Under the pieces are notes generated by a model, which was not told where the DNA came from, searched no databases, and saw only the letters and a program-made list of their open reading frames with translations. Shown piece by piece: positions 1 to 7,242 of a stretch of 8,321 nucleotides of DNA. The DNA is from NIC37A-2 sp050289625 (GTDB lineage: Bacteria; Myxococcota_A; Polyangia; Polyangiales; Polyangiaceae). The DNA lies in the NCBI GenBank assembly GCA_050289625.1, contig JBNKGC010000238.1:1-8321 (forward strand), written 5' to 3'. Both the position numbers and the translations under genes were made by a program. Positions within the stretch are counted from its first letter, which is position 1; every line of letters begins with the position of its first letter.

Positions 1-186
1 AAGCCCGAGGGCGAACTGGTCCGCAATGTCGACCAGTCGCTGGAGTCGGTGGAGGAAATCTTTTCGGCGCTGCTCGACATTTCCCGGCTCGATGCCGGTG
101 CAATCGCTCGGGGGTGCCGCGATGAAGGTACCAGGGCCATGAGGACGCTTCGGAGTCCCCGCATCGAGATTGGCTTGGCGAGGTAG
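1..186 (+). pseudogene. Fragment of a second histidine kinase (HisKA helix), left-truncated
   Basis: Frame 1 on the plus strand is open from the window edge to a TAG at 184-186. The first ~34 codons read as the second half of a histidine kinase dimerisation domain: an acidic helix containing NVDQSLESVEEI followed by ALLDISRLDAGA. This pattern is familiar from PAS-containing hybrid kinases of proteobacteria (NahK/ErcS'-like), where LLDISRLDAG follows the phosphorylated His helix by about 40 residues. After codon 34 (about position 102) the similarity stops: an ATPase lobe should follow, but the frame gives an unrelated Arg-rich tail and ends. The rest of this strand region is the antisense of the minus-strand kinase receiver domain. 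The fragment therefore lacks both its N-terminus (outside the window) and its catalytic domain. It may be a gene cut by rearrangement or a misjoined contig end. The kinase identity is fairly sure; the pseudogene status is inference. Confidence 0.55.
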
Positions 187-1910
187 TCGTTCATGCCGGC
201 TGTGATGCAGCGTTCACGATCGCCGGCGAGGGCGTTCGCCGTCAGAGCCACGATGTGCGGCTGCTCCTGCTCGGGGAGCGTGTCGCGAATGGCGCGCGTG
301 GCCTCGAACCCGTCCATTACGGGCATCTGACAATCCATCAGCACGACGTCGTAGTGTTCTCTCCGGACGGCTTGCAGGGCCTCCTCGCCATTTTCCACCA
401 TGGCGAACGAACAGCCCAACCGCTCCAGCATGGCACGGACTAGGCGCTGGTTGACCGGGTTGTCTTCGGCAACCAAGACGTGAAGATTGCGGAGCGCGCT
501 GGGCGATGAGTCGGCGGTGCTCCACTCGGGGGCCGAGCCGAGGAGGCTCGCCAGCGCACCCCGGCGAAAGGGCCGCCCCAGAAGCACTTCGTCGTCGGCG
601 TGCGGAGGGCTGCCGACGCTCGGCACCCGTACCACCGTGCGTGAGCGCCAGCGGTCGCGAAGCGAGGGGTCGCTCCCGTCGTGGACCAGCGCGTCGGCCG
701 TACCGCGGCGTCCCTTGAGCAGGGAGCAACCGAGGGCGGTGAGGATCTGACGCAGAGCCGAGCGGTCTTCCTCGTCGCGAACCCACAGGGCGACGCGATG
801 ACCGCGGAGCTGCTCGCTGCGCTCGTGTTGCCATCGTTCGGCGGTGAGCCGGCAGCTGAAGGTGAAGGTCGAGCCTTGCCCCGGAAAGGACCTGGCAGTG
901 ATGTGTCCGCCCATGAGGGCGGTGAGGTTCTGCGCGATGGCGAGCCCTAGGCCCGTTCCTCCGAATCTCCGCGTCGTCGAAGGATCCGCCTGCTGAAAAG
1001 GCGCGAAGATCTTCTGGAGACGATCGGCGGGGATGCCGATGCCCGTATCGGCGACCGAGGTGATCAACTGACTCGAGTCGACTTCGTAGCGGAGAGTGAT
1101 GCGGACCGTTCCGTGACTGGTGAACTTGACGGCGTTGCTCACCAGGTTGCGCAAGACCTGTCGGTAGCGCACCGGATCGCCCTCGACGCGGTCCGGCACC
1201 GGCTCATCGAGGGCGATGCGGAGCTCGATGCCTTTCTCGGCGGCACTCGTTGCGAGCACCGCGCAGACTTCCTCACTGGCGCTCCAGGGGCTGAAGGGAA
1301 TGGTTTCGAGGTCGAGTTGTCCGGCCTCGATCTTGGACAGATCCAGGATGTCGTTGAGAATCACGAGCAGATCCCGGCCCGAAGTCATTGCGGTGGTGAG
1401 GTAATCGCGCTGCTGCAAATCGAGATCACCGTGGAGTGCCAGCTCGAGCATGCCGATGATCCCGTTCATGGGTGTGCGCAGCTCGTGGCTCATGTTTGCC
1501 AGGAAGGCCCCTTTGGCATCCCTCGCGGCCTCGGCTCGGCGCCAGGCGGCCTCGAGTTCGACAGTGGTACGACTTCGGAACTCGATCTCCCGAGCCAGCC
1601 GCGCCTCGGCCAGCTCGGCGCGGCGGAGATTCTCGCGGAACGCAGCGCGGCTTTCGGCAAGCTCGCGCTCGAGGCGCGTGATGGTCGCCTCCGGGGGTTC
1701 GGCATGGCCCGGGGGCGCAGGGGGCTCGGAACGCGTCGAAGTCCGCTCCTTCGGGGAGCTCTGGGTATCGAGAGGGGCAGGCGTCGGGAGTGAGCTCGGC
1801 GCTGGGAGCGAACCACGGGGCTCGGGAGTTGCTGGCGTTCGTGAGCTGCGCGTCTCCTCCTCCACGTTTCGTCCTCGTACGTCGAGAACGGCCGTCGGGA
1901 CGCAATCCAT
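3..1910 (-). CDS. Soluble hybrid histidine kinase: coiled coil, HisKA, HATPase, degenerate receiver, receiver (3' end not seen)
   Basis: This is a cytoplasmic two-component sensor kinase with an attached receiver. Numbering is from ATG 1908-1910. Residues 1-70 are rich in Pro, Ser and Thr. Residues 77-137 form a charged coiled coil. HisKA carries MSHELRTPMNG with phospho-acceptor His142. The HATPase domain has the N box (N255, N259), DTGIGIP (D288) and GGTGLGLA (317-324). A receiver-like segment at about 370-465 lacks a recognisable acceptor Asp and the conserved Lys. The last receiver (478-590) is complete: E482/D483, acceptor D526 in VVLMDCQMPVMDG, and K579 in LAKPIS. No transmembrane segment or PAS domain is visible, so the input signal is unknown; the coiled coil may receive it from a partner. 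A GTG at 2028-2030 is an alternative start in the same open frame, which closes at 2058; I prefer the ATG, though no strong Shine-Dalgarno sequence supports it. The receiver should end near position 140, yet no stop occurs before the left edge, where the opposite strand encodes another kinase. The true C-terminus may be lost. Confidence 0.85.
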   Translation of the reverse strand, partial: MDCVPTAVLDVRGRNVEEETRSSRTPATPEPRGSLPAPSSLPTPAPLDTQSSPKERTSTRSEPPAPPGHAEPPEATITRLERELAESRAAFRENLRRAELAEARLAREIEFRSRTTVELEAAWRRAEAARDAKGAFLANMSHELRTPMNGIIGMLELALHGDLDLQQRDYLTTAMTSGRDLLVILNDILDLSKIEAGQLDLETIPFSPWSASEEVCAVLATSAAEKGIELRIALDEPVPDRVEGDPVRYRQVLRNLVSNAVKFTSHGTVRITLRYEVDSSQLITSVADTGIGIPADRLQKIFAPFQQADPSTTRRFGGTGLGLAIAQNLTALMGGHITARSFPGQGSTFTFSCRLTAERWQHERSEQLRGHRVALWVRDEEDRSALRQILTALGCSLLKGRRGTADALVHDGSDPSLRDRWRSRTVVRVPSVGSPPHADDEVLLGRPFRRGALASLLGSAPEWSTADSSPSALRNLHVLVAEDNPVNQRLVRAMLERLGCSFAMVENGEEALQAVRREHYDVVLMDCQMPVMDGFEATRAIRDTLPEQEQPHIVALTANALAGDRERCITAGMNDYLAKPISMRGLRSVLMALVPSSRHPRAIAPASSREMSSSAEKISSTDSSDWSTLRTSSPSG

Positions 1911-1963
1911 CAGGAGACTCGGACCGACTAGCTCAACGGTGACGAAGTGCGCAGGGACTCGGC

Positions 1964-1981
1964 ACGCGCCAGTTGGCGCGT
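1964..1981. promoter_or_regulatory. 8-bp-arm inverted repeat upstream of the hybrid kinase
   Basis: ACGCGCCA-GT-TGGCGCGT is a perfect dyad with 8-base arms and a 2-base centre, 54 bases upstream of the preferred kinase start. As DNA it could be an operator bound by a dimeric regulator. As RNA it could fold into a 7-bp stem with a 4-nt loop. No T-tract follows on the minus strand, so I do not call it a terminator. If the kinase starts at GTG 2028-2030, this would lie inside its coding sequence. Confidence 0.35.
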
Positions 1982-2018
1982 TCTGGTGACGAGGCCCCGA
2001 GGCGCAGAGGGCGGAGGC

Positions 2019-2045
2019 GCGGGCCCGCACGCGTGCAGCGGCCGC
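2019..2045. repeat. Three adjoining perfect palindromes in the gap between exporter and kinase
   Basis: GCGGGCCCGC (2019-2028), GCACGCGTGC (2027-2036) and GCGGCCGC (2038-2045) lie side by side, the first two sharing two bases. They sit in the 193-base gap between the exporter stop and the kinase start. Short GC palindromes are common in GC-rich DNA, so the cluster is suggestive only. Together with the dyad at 1964-1981 this gap holds no other recognisable element; I see no convincing promoter or intrinsic terminator in it. Confidence 0.3.
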
Positions 2046-2103
2046 GTGTGGAGGTGTTCAACCCGTCTCGTATCGAGGCGAAAGGGGTGTCACCGACCGC
2101 AGC

Positions 2104-5097
2104 TCAGACCGAATCGCGCTGCTTGAGAACGATGAGGATCACGATCAGCAAGACGACCATCGTCCCGGCCAGGACGGCGGGAGGGAGCCACGGGATGTCG
2201 TAGTTGGTGAAACCCCAAGCCCCGTTGAAGTCTTTGCTCGCGATCTGCGCTTCGGCGCAGTGAAACTGTCCGCTGAACACGAATTCGGGAGCGTGCGTCT
2301 GATCGGGCTTTCCGACCTGCATCAACCAAGCAGGATCGTTCGCGATGGCGGCGCGCTCCTGGCCGACGACGCCCTGAAAGCCCCAGCGAGCGGGGACTCC
2401 GAGCATCGGGTACTCGAGCAGCGGATTCGTCGTCATCGGCACCATCAATCCGCCGAGCACGACCTGAGGGATCAGGGCGATTGGCGTCAATGCCATTGCT
2501 GCCTCGCTGGACGTCACGAGGGTGCTCACGAGCAGCCCGAGCGCCACGGAGTTCATGGCCGTGACGATCATCGTTCCGAGCTCGATGCCGAAGGCGGGCA
2601 GACCCCCGTGGAAGCCGAGGCCGAAGAAAACGACCGCGAGCAGGATGGTGCACTGCACGACGCAGAACAGGCTGAGCAGCAGGAACTTCGAAAACACGTA
2701 GTTGAAGAGCCCGAGGTTCACCATGCGTTCGCGTTTGTAGATCGCGGTCTCGCTGCAGATCTCTCGGGCGGCGTTGCTCGTTCCAAACCACACGGCAGCC
2801 ACGACCAAGAAGAAGATCGCTCCGGAATGATCGGGCGTCGGCTGCATGCTGGTGAGGAGGTCCTTCGTCCCTTCCTCGAGACCGCCGCTTCGGCGAGCCA
2901 GTTCCTGAAGGGCGCCCAGACACCAGTACGGGATGGCGATCTTCTGGCCTCCGAACACCAGAGCCAAAAGGCCACCGATGATGGGTGCCTGCGCCAGCAT
3001 GATGGCGGTGCCCGTGACGTCGCGGACTTTGACTTTGAAGTAGCGGCTGAAAAGAAGCCAGAACTGGCCCCGCGTCTTCATGCGCCCGCCCGGCACTCCG
3101 TGGGCTTGGGAGCCGGCGCCCACCGCCCGACGACCCGAGTACATCTTCTGAAAGACGGGGTTTCCCTGACTGAAGAACTCGGCGTGCCACTCGCGGGCGG
3201 CTTGCCCGCGCGCCTCGGCCCGGGTCGCCCCTGGATCGCTCGTGCGGAGAGCCTCGTAGGTGGGCCGTTCGCGATACTGCAGCATCGCGAACATGTCGCG
3301 GGGGTTGTCGACGGTGTTGGGGCGGCCCTGACGTGTGAGCCAAGAGCCGAAGAACCCGTAACCTTCGCGGGTCGGCCCGTAGTAGATGGGGATGCCGCCG
3401 GTACCGAGGATGAGCGTGAGGTTGAACTTCTCGTACTCGTCCTTCGCCGGCTGGTGGATCGTCGTGATGATCGTTTTGCCGGTCTGTTTGGCAAGATCGG
3501 CGAGGAGTTGCACCAGTGCGGTGGTGTCGTCGGCGGCGAGACCGCTCGTCGGCTCGTCGAGGAACATGATGACCGGGTCGGTCACGAGCTCCATGGCGAT
3601 GTTGACGCGCTTGCGTTGACCTCCCGAGAGGATCTTCTTTTCGGGACGACCGATCTGAAGATGAGCCACAGCCTCCAGACCGAGTTGCTGTAAGGTAGTG
3701 GTGACCCGGCGCTCGATTTCCTCCTCCGAGTAGTCGGGAGGGAGACGGAACTTGGCGCTGTAGCGCACCGCTTCCCAGACCGTGAGCTCGGGGTGCACGA
3801 TGTCGTCCTGCGGGACGTAGCCGATGGAGCCGCGCAGGGCGTCGTAGATCGAGTAGAGATCCTCGCCGTTGATGCGCACCTGACCCGCCGTGGGCGGGAG
3901 GTAGCCGTTCAGCGTGAGCAGGAGCGTGGTCTTTCCCGCGCCGCTCGGACCCATGAGCGCGATCAGGTCGCCGGGGAGCGCCTTGAAGCTCACGTGATCG
4001 AGGAGGGTCTTGGTTTCGCTCGGGTTGTCTCGGTCCGGCACCTGGAGCACGAGATCCCAGGCTTCGATCTCGTAGAGGGGGCGCCCTTCCCAATCCGCGT
4101 GGTCCTCGACCACGACCTGCAGCTCCTCGGCGCCGAATTGCAGCACTAGAGGCATCGGGCCGATGAAGACCTTTTCGCCATTTTCGACCGGGACGCGCTC
4201 CCCCGAAGCGAGGCGCTTGCCCCGCACGTAGGTCCCGTTGGCGCTCCCGCGGTCCTCCAGGAAGAGCTTGTCGCCCAGCTTGATCAGCAAGGCATGCTTG
4301 CCGCTCACCTGCGCGTGCGGGATCTGGATGTCGTTGTCGGGGGTACGGCCGATCGTCTTCTGCGCCTGCGCCCCGAGGTCCATCTGGCCGAGGATGGTCT
4401 TGTGCTTGGGGCGTTCGGGGGGCGGACCACCATCCGACGGACTCGCTGCGGCTTTCTGCGCGCCTACCGCCTGAGCCACACCGGTTTCGGCAGGGCCCGC
4501 CGCTTGCAGTTCCGCTGGCTCTTCCTCACCCGAGTCGACACCGAACGAGCGGGCGACATTCGACAGCAGCTGCGCTTGGACCGGAATGGGGCCCAGGCCG
4601 AGTGTGGCGTGCGGACTGAGCTCGGTGGGCGTGTCGCGCTCCAGCCGCCCCTGTCCGACCCAGGTACCGCTCGTGGAGCCGAGATCGGTCACCGTCAGCG
4701 GCTCGAAAGTGAACTTGGCGTGCAAGCCCGAGACGTTCGGGTGTGCGACGACGAGGTGCACCCGGGCGGGGTCGCGACCCACGAAGAGCACGCCTTGCGC
4801 GGGCGCCGCGTCACCCTTGCTCATCAGCATCATCGCGATGGCGGGATGCACGTTCGGGAGCGGCACTTGACCGACGACGAACTGCGAGCGGAAGTCGAAG
4901 GGAGCCGTACCCCCCGGGGGGACGGGATTTCCGTCGACTAGACTCTGTCCGGTGCCACCGTCGACGAAGACGAGTTTGCCCCCGCCTTGATGCACGATTC
5001 GAGCGTGCTCCGGCGCGACGCCGGGTCCGCCGAGGCGAACGTCGCAGCTCGCATCGCTGCCGATGGTAATGGTTTGCTTACCGATTCCGTCGATCAT
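2104..5097 (-). CDS. FHA(x3)-ABC ATPase-ABC2 permease fusion exporter (ABCG/Rv1747-like)
   Basis: A 997-residue half-transporter with the ATPase before the permease, as in ABCG/White proteins; it probably acts as a dimer exporting a lipid or other hydrophobic compound. FHA domains bind phosphothreonine. FHA1 (about 8-85) is degenerate: GS at 13-14 for GR, A28-P-E-H31 for SxxH, and no NGT. FHA2 (about 102-178) has G107-R108, SGLH 123-126 and GSTSGT. FHA3 (about 233-322) keeps all key residues: G250-R251, SGKH 265-268 and GSANGT 284-289. A Pro/Ala/Glu-rich linker (183-232) separates FHA2 and FHA3. The ATPase is complete: Walker A GPSGAGKT 383-390, Q430, LSGGQRKR 490-497, Walker B with D514-E515, and H548. 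The permease shows about six hydrophobic segments: 697-716, 759-772, 803-828, 840-863, 867-888 and 972-991. Mycobacterial Rv1747 has the same order with two FHA domains. The start is an ATG 21 bases after the upstream gene's stop, with no strong Shine-Dalgarno sequence, which fits co-transcription or coupling. Family assignment is secure; the substrate is unknown. Confidence 0.93.
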   Translation of the reverse strand: MIDGIGKQTITIGSDASCDVRLGGPGVAPEHARIVHQGGGKLVFVDGGTGQSLVDGNPVPPGGTAPFDFRSQFVVGQVPLPNVHPAIAMMLMSKGDAAPAQGVLFVGRDPARVHLVVAHPNVSGLHAKFTFEPLTVTDLGSTSGTWVGQGRLERDTPTELSPHATLGLGPIPVQAQLLSNVARSFGVDSGEEEPAELQAAGPAETGVAQAVGAQKAAASPSDGGPPPERPKHKTILGQMDLGAQAQKTIGRTPDNDIQIPHAQVSGKHALLIKLGDKLFLEDRGSANGTYVRGKRLASGERVPVENGEKVFIGPMPLVLQFGAEELQVVVEDHADWEGRPLYEIEAWDLVLQVPDRDNPSETKTLLDHVSFKALPGDLIALMGPSGAGKTTLLLTLNGYLPPTAGQVRINGEDLYSIYDALRGSIGYVPQDDIVHPELTVWEAVRYSAKFRLPPDYSEEEIERRVTTTLQQLGLEAVAHLQIGRPEKKILSGGQRKRVNIAMELVTDPVIMFLDEPTSGLAADDTTALVQLLADLAKQTGKTIITTIHQPAKDEYEKFNLTLILGTGGIPIYYGPTREGYGFFGSWLTRQGRPNTVDNPRDMFAMLQYRERPTYEALRTSDPGATRAEARGQAAREWHAEFFSQGNPVFQKMYSGRRAVGAGSQAHGVPGGRMKTRGQFWLLFSRYFKVKVRDVTGTAIMLAQAPIIGGLLALVFGGQKIAIPYWCLGALQELARRSGGLEEGTKDLLTSMQPTPDHSGAIFFLVVAAVWFGTSNAAREICSETAIYKRERMVNLGLFNYVFSKFLLLSLFCVVQCTILLAVVFFGLGFHGGLPAFGIELGTMIVTAMNSVALGLLVSTLVTSSEAAMALTPIALIPQVVLGGLMVPMTTNPLLEYPMLGVPARWGFQGVVGQERAAIANDPAWLMQVGKPDQTHAPEFVFSGQFHCAEAQIASKDFNGAWGFTNYDIPWLPPAVLAGTMVVLLIVILIVLKQRDSV

Positions 5098-5118
5098 GGG
5101 TTCGTGACTGGGGGGAGC

Positions 5119-7242
5119 TCAGCCGAGGCTCACGGTGAGCTCGACGGGGCCGAGGGAGAGCTGGCTGCCATTCGGAACGGGAGTCCACGCTCCCTGCAGG
5201 AGCTGGTTGCCGTCTACGAACGTGCCGCCGGTGCTGCCTTCGTCGCGAACCAGGAGCTGTCCGCCTTCGAGCTTGAGAGAGGCGTGTACCGCAGAGACCT
5301 GCGGATTTTCCAGAAGGATGCCGCACTGACTTCCATCTCGGCCAGCGCGCATCTCGAGCCCGGCGAGCACGGTGAACACGGCGCCGCCAGGACCGGTGAG
5401 CGTCGCGTGGCTGGCTGGACCGCCCGAAGTGGCAGGCGGAGGCGCAGCCGCCGGTGTTTGGGGACCGGAGTATCCGCCGGGTGCCGCCAGCGGACTCGGC
5501 ACGGCAACTGCCGAGGCGCGTACGGGCGCAGCGGGCGCAGCCCGGCGCTTTCCTCCGCCCCGGAACATGAGCACGAGGAGCAGTGCCAGAATCACGAGGC
5601 CGAACGCCGCGCTCAGGATGAGGAGAAGCGGCAGCGGAGCCGTGGCCCCACGTAGTTGAATCACGCTGTCGGCGGTGACCCCCGACGTGCGCTTCGCTCG
5701 GTTGTCGAACACCACGAGACGGACGACAGCCTGGTCCCCCGCGCCATGGAGGATCTTGTCTTTGTCGGGTGCTTCGAACTCGACCGAGGTGTCGTTGGCT
5801 TCGAGGGCCGTGCCCTTCATGTCCATCGCGATGAGCTGCTGCTGCGCGCGCTTGGCTTTCTCGACGCTGGCACCGGAGAGATCGGCCGGGAGGTTCTGTC
5901 CTTGCGGGACGAAGTAGATCTCGGCCCGGGACTTGTCTCCACCCCAGCAAAAATCGCCGTACACCCGGAATGTGCCCCCGGGATACACGCCGCCTTTGCG
6001 CTGTGCCTCGTCCTGGGTGAGCTGGACGTTCACGTCGAGGGGCCAGGTCGTTGGGTCGATGCCGACCGGAACGTCTTGGAACGAGTTGTCGCCCAAGATG
6101 GGCGGCTTCACGTTCGTGAACATCAGCTTGAAGCTCTGGGTGGCGGTCGGCGCGATGCACGCGACTCGCCATTTGACGATGTGCATCTTGGAAAACCGCG
6201 TGCGCACCGCATCCACGATTTGGCCGGCGCGCGAGCTCTGTCCGTCACGCATCACCGTGAAGAACCCGCCGATTTCCGGGTCGGCAAGGTTCTGGCTGAA
6301 CTCGAGGGCGTTCTGCCGGTACTCGTCGATAGTGCTCGGAGGGAAGTGAATGCTGACGACCGGAACCGGGAGCTTGGGCAGCGCGGTATTGTCTTCCGGA
6401 AAGCGTCCGCCCGTGAGGTATTGCGAGAGCTGCAGCGCCCCAGGGCCGGTGGACGAAGGGTCGGCTCCGCCGTAGCCGCTCGACAGCACCACCATGGCCT
6501 GATGGAGCGGCACCTCGATGTCTTCCCCCACGTTCCCGAGGGCGCTGAAGCCGTCGGTGGCCGCGTTCTTGATGATCGTGAGCAGCGAGCGGTTGCGACC
6601 CTGGGAGCGATAGGTGTCGTCGACCTTGTCGACCAGCGAGAGGGCCGTCTGCTTCTTCGCAGCGGGCAACCACTTCGAATCCTCGACGACCTGACGATCG
6701 TTGAAGAACATCACGTCGACGATGTCGTTCGGGCCCATCGCCTCGACGAAGCGACTCGCGACCGCCTTGGCGTCGTCGAATGCTTTGCCCATGCGACTGT
6801 CGGCGTCGATCAGGATGAGCCACGCAGTACCCACACCCGGCTTCTGTTGGCTTTCACCCCAGCGCGCGTGGCTCACGAGCTTGGCTTGGACGTCGGTGCC
6901 GTCGACGTGAACCGCGAAGAGCGCCTCGTTGGCTGGAAAGTTGAACGGCGTGTAGAGGGCGTACTTCTTCTCGAGCGCTTCGCTCATGCAGTCGAGCTGT
7001 GCGTTGCCACGCAAGGCGCCGCAGGGACGGGTGGCGTCGCTGATACGCTTGCTTTGCGCTACCTCGATGACGGTGGTGAGCACCGGCGATCCGTTGGCGA
7101 CGGCGGCGCGAGGGTCGACCCGAAGCAGCTTGGCGGCCGGCGCCGCCACTGCGGGGCTCGTCAGGACGAGCGCGACGACGGCGAGGAGGGCCGACAGGAG
7201 GGAGCGGTGAACGGGGACCGAGGCTGGGGTGAGTCGGATCAT
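5119..7242 (-). CDS. Membrane protein: signal peptide, VWA-like ectodomain, TM helix, cytoplasmic FHA domain
   Basis: A 707-residue protein, not matched to a named gene. I start it at ATG 7240-7242 because a signal peptide follows at once: basic region with R3 and H12-R13, hydrophobic core 14-28, and a likely cleavage after SPAVA near residue 33. An upstream in-frame TTG (7339-7341) would add 33 residues that bury this signal. Residues 137-357 resemble a von Willebrand A fold, with a strand leading into DADSRMG (146-152) where the metal site DxSxS would be; D148 and R150 replace the serines, so metal binding is doubtful. Residues 360-530 are beta-rich, and Cys 74, 85, 362 and 432 could form disulfides. 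One transmembrane helix (535-560) is followed by an Arg/Lys stop-transfer patch, a Pro/Ala linker (568-610) and a C-terminal FHA domain (612-707) with G634-R635, S650-x-x-H653 and GSTGGT, where G672 replaces the usual Asn. Topology: ectodomain outside, FHA inside. It lies 21 bases upstream of the FHA-ABC exporter and probably works with it. Confidence 0.85.
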   Translation of the reverse strand: MIRLTPASVPVHRSLLSALLAVVALVLTSPAVAAPAAKLLRVDPRAAVANGSPVLTTVIEVAQSKRISDATRPCGALRGNAQLDCMSEALEKKYALYTPFNFPANEALFAVHVDGTDVQAKLVSHARWGESQQKPGVGTAWLILIDADSRMGKAFDDAKAVASRFVEAMGPNDIVDVMFFNDRQVVEDSKWLPAAKKQTALSLVDKVDDTYRSQGRNRSLLTIIKNAATDGFSALGNVGEDIEVPLHQAMVVLSSGYGGADPSSTGPGALQLSQYLTGGRFPEDNTALPKLPVPVVSIHFPPSTIDEYRQNALEFSQNLADPEIGGFFTVMRDGQSSRAGQIVDAVRTRFSKMHIVKWRVACIAPTATQSFKLMFTNVKPPILGDNSFQDVPVGIDPTTWPLDVNVQLTQDEAQRKGGVYPGGTFRVYGDFCWGGDKSRAEIYFVPQGQNLPADLSGASVEKAKRAQQQLIAMDMKGTALEANDTSVEFEAPDKDKILHGAGDQAVVRLVVFDNRAKRTSGVTADSVIQLRGATAPLPLLLILSAAFGLVILALLLVLMFRGGGKRRAAPAAPVRASAVAVPSPLAAPGGYSGPQTPAAAPPPATSGGPASHATLTGPGGAVFTVLAGLEMRAGRDGSQCGILLENPQVSAVHASLKLEGGQLLVRDEGSTGGTFVDGNQLLQGAWTPVPNGSQLSLGPVELTVSLG

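Noticed and set aside
214..834. Minus-strand 206-codon open frame
   Set aside because: Out of frame with the kinase receiver domains; Arg-rich chance frame.
1113..1793. Plus-strand 226-codon open frame
   Set aside because: Antisense to the HisKA and HATPase region of the hybrid kinase.
2260..3693. Plus-strand open frame of 477 codons
   Set aside because: Antisense to the ABC ATPase/permease region, with no recognisable domain and a His/Glu/Arg-rich composition typical of a shadow frame.
2090..4093. Minus-strand 667-codon frame overlapping the exporter
   Set aside because: Shifted frame of the exporter gene; Arg/Pro/Ser-rich with no motifs, while the 997-residue frame has all ATPase motifs.
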